Shown here piece after piece: positions 41,888 to 49,521 of a DNA stretch of 64,000 bases. Numbering within the stretch: the stretch's first letter is position 1; each line of letters begins with the position of its first letter. The notes below the pieces were generated by a model. That model made no database searches. It was not told the DNA's origin and worked only from the letters and a program-made list of their open reading frames with translations. The DNA is from Pseudomonas proteolytica (GTDB lineage Bacteria > Pseudomonadota > Gammaproteobacteria > Pseudomonadales > Pseudomonadaceae). The stretch covers positions 1 through 64,000 of the forward strand of contig NZ_VFEV01000002.1 in the NCBI RefSeq assembly GCF_007858275.1, given 5' to 3'. The translations under genes and the position numbers were made by a program.

Positions 41888-42553
41888 ATGGAAGCAAACT
41901 GGGTTTTTGGCATCGGTACCATCGTTGCCACACTGCTTGGACCGATCCTTGCGGTTCAAGCACAAAAATATCTTGAGCGCGTAAACGAGTCCAGAAACCA
42001 AAAAACCTGGATCTTCAGCACCTTGATGGCGACTCGGGGGGCAAGGCTCTCACCCGATCATGTTCGCGCATTGAACATGATTGATCTCGCTTTCAACGGG
42101 GGCCGCTCAAACCGCCGAAAGGCGTCAGAAACAGACGTGTTGGATACCTGGCGCGATTATCTGGACCACCTTACCTCAACGATAAACGAGAGCAACGCGG
42201 AAAGGTGGATAGAGAAGCAGCAAGAGCTACTGATCCTAATGTTGAGTGCAATGGCCGCGGATCTAAATCTTCGGTATGACCGGGTCCTTCTACGAAACGG
42301 AGCCTACATTCCAAAAGGCCACACAGATCTTGAGCTCGACCAGCAAAAGCTCAGACACTACGCAATTGAAGTCCTTTCAGGGCAGCAACCGATTAGCATG
42401 AACGTGACCGGCTTCCCTTTCAGCGAGGAAATGACAAATTCGCAAATTAAGTTGCAGGAAGGACTTTCTGACGTTTTGGCCGGGCAAGGTCACTTGAAAG
42501 TTAGGATAGAGCCCACAAGCGCACCAGAAACTGACGAGAAGGCTCCCACCTAA
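41888..42553 (+). CDS. DUF6680-like membrane-anchored protein
   Basis: 221 residues from ATG 41888 (MEANWVFGIGTIVATLLGPILAVQAQKYLERV). The N-terminal hydrophobic segment (about 5-23) is followed by WIFSTLMATRGARLSPDHVRALNMIDLAF, which I associate with the DUF6680 family. The body is helical. The function is unknown. It lies 132 bp after the serine recombinase and is followed by a strong terminator. Confidence 0.65.
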   Translation: MEANWVFGIGTIVATLLGPILAVQAQKYLERVNESRNQKTWIFSTLMATRGARLSPDHVRALNMIDLAFNGGRSNRRKASETDVLDTWRDYLDHLTSTINESNAERWIEKQQELLILMLSAMAADLNLRYDRVLLRNGAYIPKGHTDLELDQQKLRHYAIEVLSGQQPISMNVTGFPFSEEMTNSQIKLQEGLSDVLAGQGHLKVRIEPTSAPETDEKAPT

Positions 42554-42603
42554 ACACTGTCAGATCGGCGGCCGGAAAAAAGTAGATCCATTATCGGTAA
42601 CAA

Positions 42604-42640
42604 AAAAGCCCCACCAGAAAGATTCTGAGTGGGGCTTTTT
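42604..42640 (+). terminator. Intrinsic terminator
   Basis: AGCCCCAC (42607-42614) pairs with GTGGGGCT (42629-42636). An inner CAGAA/TTCTG stem extends the hairpin, and a T run follows. Confidence 0.9.
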
Positions 42641-42716
42641 CAGGCCTACTGCTGCCACCCTGCTGTCACGGAGAAATGATACCGACAGAGGAATAGCGTC
42701 AAAGGCCTGATTTATA

Positions 42717-42764
42717 TGGTGTCCCAGGGCCGGTTCGAACGGCCAACCTTCCCCTTAGGAGGGG
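42717..42764 (-). pseudogene. 3' fragment of tRNA-Arg(CCU), probable attachment-site remnant
   Basis: The minus strand reads CCCCTCCTAAGGGG, then a TTCGAAC T-loop between GGCCG and CGGCC stems, then CTGGGACACCA. This is the 3' half of a tRNA-Arg with anticodon CCU, from within the anticodon stem to the encoded CCA. No matching 5' half (TGTCCC...) lies upstream on that strand, so it is not a full tRNA. Such 3' halves mark ends of elements that target tRNA genes. Confidence 0.8.
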
Positions 42765-42799
42765 CAAAATTTTCCGATGTTTACAAAGGTCAGCCTGAA

Positions 42800-42901
42800 A
42801 AGGGGCTGCATCAGCGCGTTGGTGGGCTGCTTGGCGCTGGCCAGGGCATTCGGGCAACAGGGTTCAGTACCACCACAGCGCTTAAATCCGCTATGAAATG
42901 A
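42800..42901 (+). pseudogene. Resolvase C-terminal remnant
   Basis: The frame KGLHQRVGGLLGAGQGIRAT followed by STTTALK matches the C-terminal LHKRVTELLGAGLGIRAT...STTTVL of the serine recombinase ending at 41755. A few residues are deleted in the helix-turn-helix and there is no catalytic domain. It is a decayed duplicate about 1 kb from its parent-like gene and adjacent to the tRNA fragment. Confidence 0.75.
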
Positions 42902-43019
42902 ACAAGTAGCGACGCGGCTTTGCGCACTGTCGAGCAGCAGTGACATCCTTTCCGAGTTCTACCCAGGCTGTATTCGCCGCCTGAGTAGTATTCCGGCCGC
43001 ATGGAATGCGCTGGCTCGT

Positions 43020-43364
43020 CTAACGGCTCAGGTGCCGTAGCAATGTCCTGATAATTCTGGCGCGCAGGAGGAAGCTTGCGACTGACACCGCAAGCGTCAT
43101 ACCGCCTGCCAGTTCGCCGAAACGGGCGAACGCAGCGATGTTCACCAAGGCGAGAAGCATGATGCCGTAGAACTCGGCATTGGCCTTGCCGGCAGCCAGA
43201 ACCTGATGTTCGGTGAGCATCCACTTCTGCGACAGGCAGAAGGGGCATACGGACGACTCCGGCTCACGGCCGCCCACCGGTACTCCATTGATGTAGAAAG
43301 GCGCGCTGGTGACCACCTTTGGAACCATCATCTTCTTGCAGCACTGGCACTTAACTTTGCTCAT
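43020..43364 (-). CDS. Zinc-finger membrane protein, hypothetical
   Basis: 114 residues from ATG 43364 (MSKVKCQCCKKMMVPKVV). Four cysteines (CQCC at 6-9 and CPFC at about 40-43) form a likely zinc ribbon. Two hydrophobic segments follow (FYGIMLLALVNIAAF; GGMTLAVSVASFLL), then a basic tail. The layout recalls small membrane-associated zinc-ribbon proteins. The role is unknown. Confidence 0.65.
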   Translation of the reverse strand: MSKVKCQCCKKMMVPKVVTSAPFYINGVPVGGREPESSVCPFCLSQKWMLTEHQVLAAGKANAEFYGIMLLALVNIAAFARFGELAGGMTLAVSVASFLLRARIIRTLLRHLSR

Positions 43365-43461
43365 GACGTGAACCGGCTGGACTTGGCACATGCCTGAACG
43401 TTACCCGAGCACTGGCGAATCCCAAGCCACCACCATGCGCATCTGCCGATGTGCTGAAAAA

Positions 43462-43581
43462 TCAGTCGGTGTGATGCTTCTTATCGAGATGATCTGCGAC
43501 CTTGTAGCCAATCACCGCAGCCGCTCCCAGCGTGCCGACCACGCCGATGACCGCATAAACCAGTAGCTCAATCGAGTCCAT
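43462..43581 (-). CDS. 39-residue single-pass membrane protein
   Basis: This short frame begins MDSIELLVYAVIGVVGTLG and continues AAAVIGYKVADHLDKKH. The ATG (43581) follows AGAAGGAG at good spacing. One transmembrane helix (about residues 5-25) is followed by a charged tail with two His. It is too short for standard calling, but its composition and Shine-Dalgarno are convincing. Function unknown. Small toxins look like this, but no antitoxin RNA was identified. Confidence 0.65.
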   Translation of the reverse strand: MDSIELLVYAVIGVVGTLGAAAVIGYKVADHLDKKHHTD

Positions 43582-43826
43582 GTCTTGCTCCTTCTGGGTT
43601 GAAAAATTTGCACTGGCTTCAGCTTCTCACCCGTTGTGCCAATCCCAAGGATTTCAATTCTTCTCAACTCCCTTTCCGCCGGTAGCTGGCTGATTGAATT
43701 CGAGGGCAACCAGCGCACCGCTGATATCCGCTTCGCGACACGTTTCAAAAAAGCATGCTCACTCCCCATCTATTGCTTATGGAAGTCTGACGCGTAACTT
43801 CCCATAGAGAATCGCCGGTTTAGGCG

Positions 43827-44265
43827 AAGGGGTGTCGTGAAGAGGTGTTGCCGCTGTAGCCCGCATGGTTACTGGGTTTCAGGTTTTTTAGGGTGTCTTT
43901 TACAGGTTAAGGGGTGTCGTAAAGGGGTTTTGTCGCCCAGGTAAGGGGTGTCGTGAAGAGGTGTTGCCGCTGTAGCCCGCATGGTTACTGGGTTTCAGGT
44001 TTTTTAGGGTGTCTTTTACAGGTTAAGGGGTGTCGTAAAGGGGTTTTGTCGCCCAGGTAAGGGGTGTCGTGAAGAGGTGTTGCCGCTGGTGTCGTAAAGG
44101 GGTTTTGTCGCCCAGGTAAGGGGTGTCGTGAAGAGGTGTTGCCGCTGCAACCCGCATGGTTGCTGGGGTGCAGGTTTTTCAGGGCGTCTTGTGCAGGTTA
44201 AGGGGTGTTATAAAGGGGTGTCGTCGTCCAGGTAAGGGGTGTCGTAAGAAAGTGTCGTCGCTACA
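43827..44265. repeat. 116-bp tandem repeat array
   Basis: Units beginning AAGGGGTGTCGTGAAGAGGT start at 43827, 43943, 44059, 44117 and 44234. The first two units (116 bp) appear identical. The third is exactly half length (58 bp) by an internal deletion. The fourth (117 bp) has diverged, and the fifth is partial. Each full unit carries a second internal AAGGGGTGTCGT motif about 80 bp in. It codes for nothing. It is neither CRISPR-like nor an obvious IS end. Confidence 0.9.
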
Positions 44266-44547
44266 GTCCCGGGACTTCACAGTTACAATGTGCCGTATGA
44301 CAGCGGGGGATCGACGACGGATGACAACAGAGGGTCTGAAGGCATCCGTCAGGCGCGCAATGTTACAACAAATGGTCGATAGATGACGATCTACTCACAG
44401 AGGGAAAGGGTGTGTTCGGCACAGAAAAGATTTAAGGTGTCAAGCCATAAGCTTGATGGAACTGCGGGATAAGCCCCCCCTATCATTTGAGGGGCTTGGG
44501 TATTGATTGCGTTCGACTACGAAGCGGTTGCCTGTGGTCGACCTTAG
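44266..44547. other. Gap between repeat array and OLD-like gene
   Basis: No gene seen. A hairpin AAGCCCC...GGGGCTT (about 44471-44498) lies about 50 bp past the stop of the OLD-like gene and may stop its transcript, although the T run is poor. Confidence 0.5.
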
Positions 44548-45930
44548 CTATGGATACTGGCTTCGCACCACTTCTATGTCATCTGCGGTAAGCTCAGGAT
44601 CAATAGTACTCATGAAATCGTGAATTTCTTGCTTGGCTTGAAACTGTTCAAACCAGAGGAGGAAAGCAGTTTCATATACTATTGTCTTTACTACTCCATA
44701 AATAATTTTTGAAATTTCTTCGAATTTATCGTGCAACTCAAATCCTTGACAGAGTCGTACAGCATCAGCGAGCCTGTCTGGTCGAACACCAAGTTTCCGG
44801 GCGAATCCATGCATATCGGATTGAACGACTGACATTAACTCTTCTTCAGGGGCAAGGCTGCCAGGAAGGAAGTCAAATATAGGCGCAGTGTATTTGACTA
44901 CTCCTTTCTGGTCTGCATCAATAATCCCTTTTATCGCGAAATTTTTACTCTGCCTAGCATATCTGACAACCACCTCGTATACGTGTGACTCTCCGTTTAA
45001 AAAAATTATCTCATGAGTTCTTCTGATATTGCTTCCGTATATATCCAGAAGTTTCTCAAAAAAAACTTTGGCTTTATTATCCTCAAGGAAAAAAACCCCT
45101 TTTCTAACGGGGGCTACTCCTAGTTCATTAAGGTAATTGTTGTTTAATGCTGCCCCCCAATGAGCAACCTCAGGCCGCTTCATAACTATTACGCGCTCAG
45201 CACCGAGCTTAGAAACTATGAAAGGTGAGTGAGTTGCTAAGAAAAGTTGCTTTTTCCTATCAGAGGAGAGGTAAGCTAATAAATCTACAATACGATCTTG
45301 TGCCGCTGGAGTAAGGCCTGTTTCGGGCTCTTCTACAAAAAACACTCCTGGCCGATTGTATTTCTTCGACAACGTCCAGTAAATGAACAATACAAGTTGC
45401 TCACCCATTGAGGCTGTGAAGTTGTCGTGCTCATTTCCATTTTTTGTAAAGACGAAACGAGGGCAGCTTTCATCGTCCCCCGTCGCAACTTCTTCAATAC
45501 AAATTGAGTCGTAACTGCTGCCTAACACGTAATTTACCAGGCTGAGTTCTTTTTCTGGCAACTCAGCTATACCCCCTTGACCAAAAGTACTTTTGAAATT
45601 TACAAGGGTAGCGTTGGCTGTACGAAGGTCGGAAAGTGGTTCCGTGACGATCGCCGACAATGCGCCACCAGGAAAGTTAATGACCTCCCCGTTATGAAGC
45701 ACCACTTCATGCCTATAGAATTCAATCCTGTTGTAGCCTAGATCTGTAAGATAAGAAAAGAAGCTACTCTTTCCCGCACCGTTTGCGCCCACAACGGCGA
45801 AAATCCCCCCAGTTGCAAATTCACGGTCGGCACTACCCGGAATAAATTGCTTCAAAGATATTATACCTTTAGCAGCAACAGGGACATCTTTTAGTCTGTT
45901 CCAGTAGTCAGCAATAGCGGCCTTTTTCAT
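44548..45930 (-). CDS. OLD-like ATPase with C-terminal TOPRIM domain
   Basis: 460 residues. The ABC/SMC-type ATPase has Walker A VVGANGAGKSS (46-56), a signature-like ASMGEQLVLF (173-182), Walker B GVFFVEEPETGL (195-206) and switch His in THSPF (224-228). The TOPRIM part has acidic FLEDNKAKVFFEKLL (Glu273) and IIDAD (Asp338, Asp340), expected to bind metal and nick DNA. The helical C-terminus has no homology I recognise. The ATG overlaps the stop of the DUF262 gene (ATGA). AT-rich codons set it apart from neighbours. It is likely a defence effector or sensor, and not plain GajA because no UvrD partner is adjacent. Confidence 0.85.
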   Translation of the reverse strand: MKKAAIADYWNRLKDVPVAAKGIISLKQFIPGSADREFATGGIFAVVGANGAGKSSFFSYLTDLGYNRIEFYRHEVVLHNGEVINFPGGALSAIVTEPLSDLRTANATLVNFKSTFGQGGIAELPEKELSLVNYVLGSSYDSICIEEVATGDDESCPRFVFTKNGNEHDNFTASMGEQLVLFIYWTLSKKYNRPGVFFVEEPETGLTPAAQDRIVDLLAYLSSDRKKQLFLATHSPFIVSKLGAERVIVMKRPEVAHWGAALNNNYLNELGVAPVRKGVFFLEDNKAKVFFEKLLDIYGSNIRRTHEIIFLNGESHVYEVVVRYARQSKNFAIKGIIDADQKGVVKYTAPIFDFLPGSLAPEEELMSVVQSDMHGFARKLGVRPDRLADAVRLCQGFELHDKFEEISKIIYGVVKTIVYETAFLLWFEQFQAKQEIHDFMSTIDPELTADDIEVVRSQYP

Positions 45931-47066
45931 TGTAAGCCCCAGTGCTCTTCTTCCATAAATGTAATGACCATTTCCTCGGTCAAACTGTCCGACTGATAAA
46001 TTTTATCTAGTATCGCCCGCGCGCTCTTTCCAACATGGCTGTCATAGACTTGGCCTTCCATCCAGCCAATCAGATAAATAACTAGTAGCCGCAATTGAAC
46101 AGGAATAGCGTCGTTCACACTTGATGCGGCGCGCTCTTGGTAAATACCTAGCAGGAAAACAAGCTTACTATTATCCTCGCTATTGCCCTTGATGGACTCT
46201 CTCATGCGTTCAAAGCTAGACAGGTGTAAAATATTCTGTTCTGACCGATCATTAGCAAAGTATATAAGCCACGTTAGCAGAGTAGACTTATTTAGTTTGA
46301 ACTTACTGCCAGAGCGGACGTTAGCGCTACATGCCGCAGCAAGTGCGTCGATAGCGCTTGTCACCTGCATCTCAGTGTCTCTTGGAACAGGCGTCCCTGC
46401 TCTATAGAACTCAACAAGATTTACGTCAGTTATTTTTTTGCTGATAATCTTGGTGTGAACTGCATATGTGAAACGAGCAATGACATCATCATAAGCCAAT
46501 CTATTATTGTTGAAGCCTATTCGCGATCCATCAATATCCAAACTACTCATGTAGGAGACGAAGTTTTTAATCTGTTCGCGAACAGGGCCAAAGAAGGTGT
46601 TTCGTTTTTCCGCAGGTGTTAATGTTACACCTTGATTGAGCCTAAAAAATAACTCATAAGGTTCACCTTCCTGATAATCATACAGTTCATGGATTCTAAT
46701 GGAGTACTGCTCAATCCGAAATCGCACACGGTCTGGAAGTTGGTCAAATCGTAGCCCGTTCAGCTTTTGGATCTCTTCGTCGTAAGGTTCGATGTTGCCA
46801 TCAATAGCGAACTCATTTTCAAGAAACTCAACTATAGCACTTAATCTTTGCTGTCCGTCGAGTACTTCCATCAATTGATCATTTCCCGTTACCACAAAAA
46901 ACACAGGAGGGAACTTCCAATCTCTAAGTATAGTATCAATAAGACCTTGCTTCTTGGCCCTGTTCCATACCATGTCGCGCTGAAAATCTGGACGGAGGTC
47001 TATGCTTCCTCGCTTGATCCTTTGATATATGCTTGAAATGTCTGGATCTTTAGCGTTTATTTTCAT
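45927..47066 (-). CDS. DUF262-domain protein (GmrS/ParB-like fold)
   Basis: 379 residues from ATG 47066, which follows GAAGGAAG. An in-frame ATG at 47102 lacks a ribosome site. DUF262 landmarks are RPDFQRDMVW (25-34), the DGQQRLSAI catalytic motif (70-78) and FFRLNQG...TPAEKR (140-155). Proteins with this domain hydrolyse nucleotides and often partner with nucleases (GmrSD, SspE, BrxU). The usual DUF1524 HNH domain is absent; the C-terminal 220 residues are helical and unassigned. The four-base overlap with the OLD-like gene suggests the TOPRIM protein supplies the nuclease. Confidence 0.85.
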   Translation of the reverse strand: MKINAKDPDISSIYQRIKRGSIDLRPDFQRDMVWNRAKKQGLIDTILRDWKFPPVFFVVTGNDQLMEVLDGQQRLSAIVEFLENEFAIDGNIEPYDEEIQKLNGLRFDQLPDRVRFRIEQYSIRIHELYDYQEGEPYELFFRLNQGVTLTPAEKRNTFFGPVREQIKNFVSYMSSLDIDGSRIGFNNNRLAYDDVIARFTYAVHTKIISKKITDVNLVEFYRAGTPVPRDTEMQVTSAIDALAAACSANVRSGSKFKLNKSTLLTWLIYFANDRSEQNILHLSSFERMRESIKGNSEDNSKLVFLLGIYQERAASSVNDAIPVQLRLLVIYLIGWMEGQVYDSHVGKSARAILDKIYQSDSLTEEMVITFMEEEHWGLQ

Positions 47067-47706
47067 GACTTCCTTCTCGTGTATCCGACGGTTTCGCGGC
47101 ATTTGAAGCGCGCATTCATATTGCTAACGGTTGTCATAACTCATGTGTATTTCGTGCTATCACTATTATTAGAGTATTGCTGTAGTACGATCCGAGTAGG
47201 TGGCTACGAATCGTTTGGCTTAATTGCCAATCAATAGTCCCCCTAGTGAGCCCCGAAATTTACTCGCTCATTGGGAAACGATCAAAACCCTCAGCTTGAT
47301 GCCATATACGGCTCGGGTAAACTCGAAAGCTACTATTTGGCCAGCTCTCTGTCTACGTTCGACTCATTCTTGCTGCCTACACCGAGTTGGCTCTAACCGA
47401 ATTCTGCCGTTGCCCACCGGCGATTTTTGGCCGACTCCAGCCCGATGCAAATGATGATTCCCGGGCAATAGCGGCCGGTCGCGACCCGCAGCTCTCGACC
47501 TGTGGCGGCCTCTCGGATATTTAAGCTAGTCAAGCATTCATGATGTCACTAGGGGTACTCTCTATCCCTTTGAAACATGCTCAGGGAGCGTATTAGGACA
47601 AATTGCTCCATGTCTCATGATGGCCATTTTTTCCACAGTTGTGGCTAGGCAGCGTCAGCTGAATGAGCCAAGCTGAAGCGACCATCAAGCACAGGGATTT
47701 GCGGAA
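47067..47706. other. Intergenic between divergent defence operons
   Basis: 640 bp, with promoters for both directions expected but no strong -35/-10 pair I would assign. 47180-47550 has several GC-rich inverted fragments (for example around 47410-47510) but no gene. The AT content drops sharply across this region, marking a junction between cargo modules. Confidence 0.5.
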
Positions 47707-49521
47707 ATGCGCGTTATCAATCTGAAGATTGAGAATTTTCGTGGTGTTAAGTCGGCTGACCTCACGTTTGACGGGCACACCCTGTTGGTAGGGGGCAACA
47801 ACGTCGGGAAGAGTACGATTTGCGAAGCCTTGGATCTGGTTCTAAGCCCCGACAGGCTTTCCCGCTTTCCCCCGGTTCAAGAATTCGACTTTTACAACGC
47901 CTCGTACCTGGATGCTGACGGGGCGATTCCTGTAAAGATCAAGATCGAAGTCATGCTGATAGACCTCAGTGGAGAGGTTGAGCGCACCTGCGCCGCTCAC
48001 ACGGAGCTGTGGCATGTCAAAGATAAACGTCTGCTGGAGGCTGGTGAGATAGATGCCGCCGCGCCTCCCGATGTCATTCGATGCCTGCGCATTGAAACCC
48101 AAGCTTTCTACAACCCGGAGGAGGACGAGTTCGAGGCGGACACGTTCTTTTCATACAGCCCCAGCCTCGATGATGGCGAGCTTCAGCGTGTAAAGAAAAC
48201 AGTGAAGCGGCTGTTTGGATTCCTATATCTCAGGACCTTGCGCACAGGCTCACGCGCTCTCAGTCTTGAGCGGGGTTCTCTGCTCGACCTGATCCTCCGG
48301 TTGCAAGGCGTACGCACGGGCTTATGGGAAAAGTCCATCAAGCGGCTTCGAGAGCTGGATCCTCCGATTGATTCGGATGCCGCTGACCTTCGACCCGTAC
48401 TGGACTCGATTGAAGACAGGCTTGCCCAGTACATTTCCGTGGGTGGAGCTTGTAAGACCACTCAGCTATTCGTTTCGCAGCTGACGAGAGAACACCTACG
48501 CAAGACGATGTCGTTCTTTATTTCCATCACAGCGGATCAAAAGCCAGTCCCATTCCAGCATGTTGGGACCGGTACACTGAACACGCTTGTGCTGGCACTG
48601 TTGTCTTTCATCGCTGAGGTGAAGAAGGATAACGTGATTTTCGCAATGGAAGAGCCTGAGATAGCCCTGCCTCCGCATACGCAGCGCAGAATTGCGAAGT
48701 ACCTCTTAGAGGAGACGACTCAGTGTTTTGTCACCTCGCACTCGCCGTATGTGATCGAACGATTCGACCCCTCACAGATCATCATCCTACGGCGTAATGG
48801 CGAGGCAGCAGTGGAGTCGACGACCGTAGCATCCGGCACGACGCTAAAAGGCAAGATGTACAAACGCCATGCGCGCCGTGGCTTGGCGGAAGCGATGTTG
48901 GGGCCTGGGGTGATTATTGCGGAGGGGATCACTGAGCACAGTGCACTGACCGCAGTCGCTGAGAAGATGGAGCAGGCCAACCCGGATCTGTTCGCCTTGG
49001 ATCTAGCAGGCATCACAATTTTCCCGGTCGAGGGCGACGGTTCGTTGCCTAATTTCGGTGCTTTCTTCAAGGCACTTGGGCTACGTACGTATGCGTTCTA
49101 TGACTACAAGCCACGCAAGGCCGAGGAAAATCAGAAGTTTGCTGAGGCCTTCGATTTTCCGAACGAGATTCCATACCCAAACATCGAACAACTCCTGGTA
49201 ACTCAGACACCGGTCGAGCACCAATGGACATTCCTGTCCGCACTCCGTGAATCTGGTGATCAGGGGAACATTGGCATTCCTGCCGAGCGCCCTGACGACA
49301 AGGGAGTTAAAGACAATATGCTCAAGGCGCTTAAGAGCAATAAGGGGAATGGATATGCAGCCCGGTTGCTGGATCTTTGCGCGCTGCATGAGCTACCTCC
49401 GGGCATCACCGACTTCCTTACGCGTGTTTATAACGACTTTCCAAAACCTGCTCCTGCTGCTCGGCCTGGTGATGGACCGGCTGAGGAAGAGGATGAAGAA
49501 GATCTAGTAGGCGCCTCATGA
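47707..49521 (+). CDS. gajA: Gabija protein GajA (OLD-family ATPase/TOPRIM nuclease)
   Basis: 604 residues. It begins MRVINLKIENFRGVKSADL with Walker A VGGNNVGKST (28-37), Walker B VIFAMEEPEIALPP (about 310) and TSHSPYVIE. The TOPRIM half has GVIIAEGITEH (about 400) and YAFYDYKPRK (about 460). The second acidic residue of the usual DxD is Tyr here, so the metal site may differ. In Gabija, GajA nicks DNA when nucleotides fall during infection, with GajB. An ATGA overlap with the UvrD-like gene supports the call. Confidence 0.85.
   Translation: MRVINLKIENFRGVKSADLTFDGHTLLVGGNNVGKSTICEALDLVLSPDRLSRFPPVQEFDFYNASYLDADGAIPVKIKIEVMLIDLSGEVERTCAAHTELWHVKDKRLLEAGEIDAAAPPDVIRCLRIETQAFYNPEEDEFEADTFFSYSPSLDDGELQRVKKTVKRLFGFLYLRTLRTGSRALSLERGSLLDLILRLQGVRTGLWEKSIKRLRELDPPIDSDAADLRPVLDSIEDRLAQYISVGGACKTTQLFVSQLTREHLRKTMSFFISITADQKPVPFQHVGTGTLNTLVLALLSFIAEVKKDNVIFAMEEPEIALPPHTQRRIAKYLLEETTQCFVTSHSPYVIERFDPSQIIILRRNGEAAVESTTVASGTTLKGKMYKRHARRGLAEAMLGPGVIIAEGITEHSALTAVAEKMEQANPDLFALDLAGITIFPVEGDGSLPNFGAFFKALGLRTYAFYDYKPRKAEENQKFAEAFDFPNEIPYPNIEQLLVTQTPVEHQWTFLSALRESGDQGNIGIPAERPDDKGVKDNMLKALKSNKGNGYAARLLDLCALHELPPGITDFLTRVYNDFPKPAPAARPGDGPAEEEDEEDLVGAS

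Noticed and set aside
42717..42790. Complete tRNA-Arg gene
   Set aside because: The acceptor 5' strand and D-arm cannot be found at the right distance. Only the 3' half is present.
43827..44265. CRISPR array
   Set aside because: Units are 116 bp and repeat as a whole. There is no short repeat with unique spacers and no cas gene is near.
44548..47066. PARIS or GmrSD system
   Set aside because: PARIS has a separate TOPRIM protein and an ATPase without TOPRIM, whereas here they are fused and the partner is DUF262. GmrSD needs a DUF1524 HNH domain, which is not seen.
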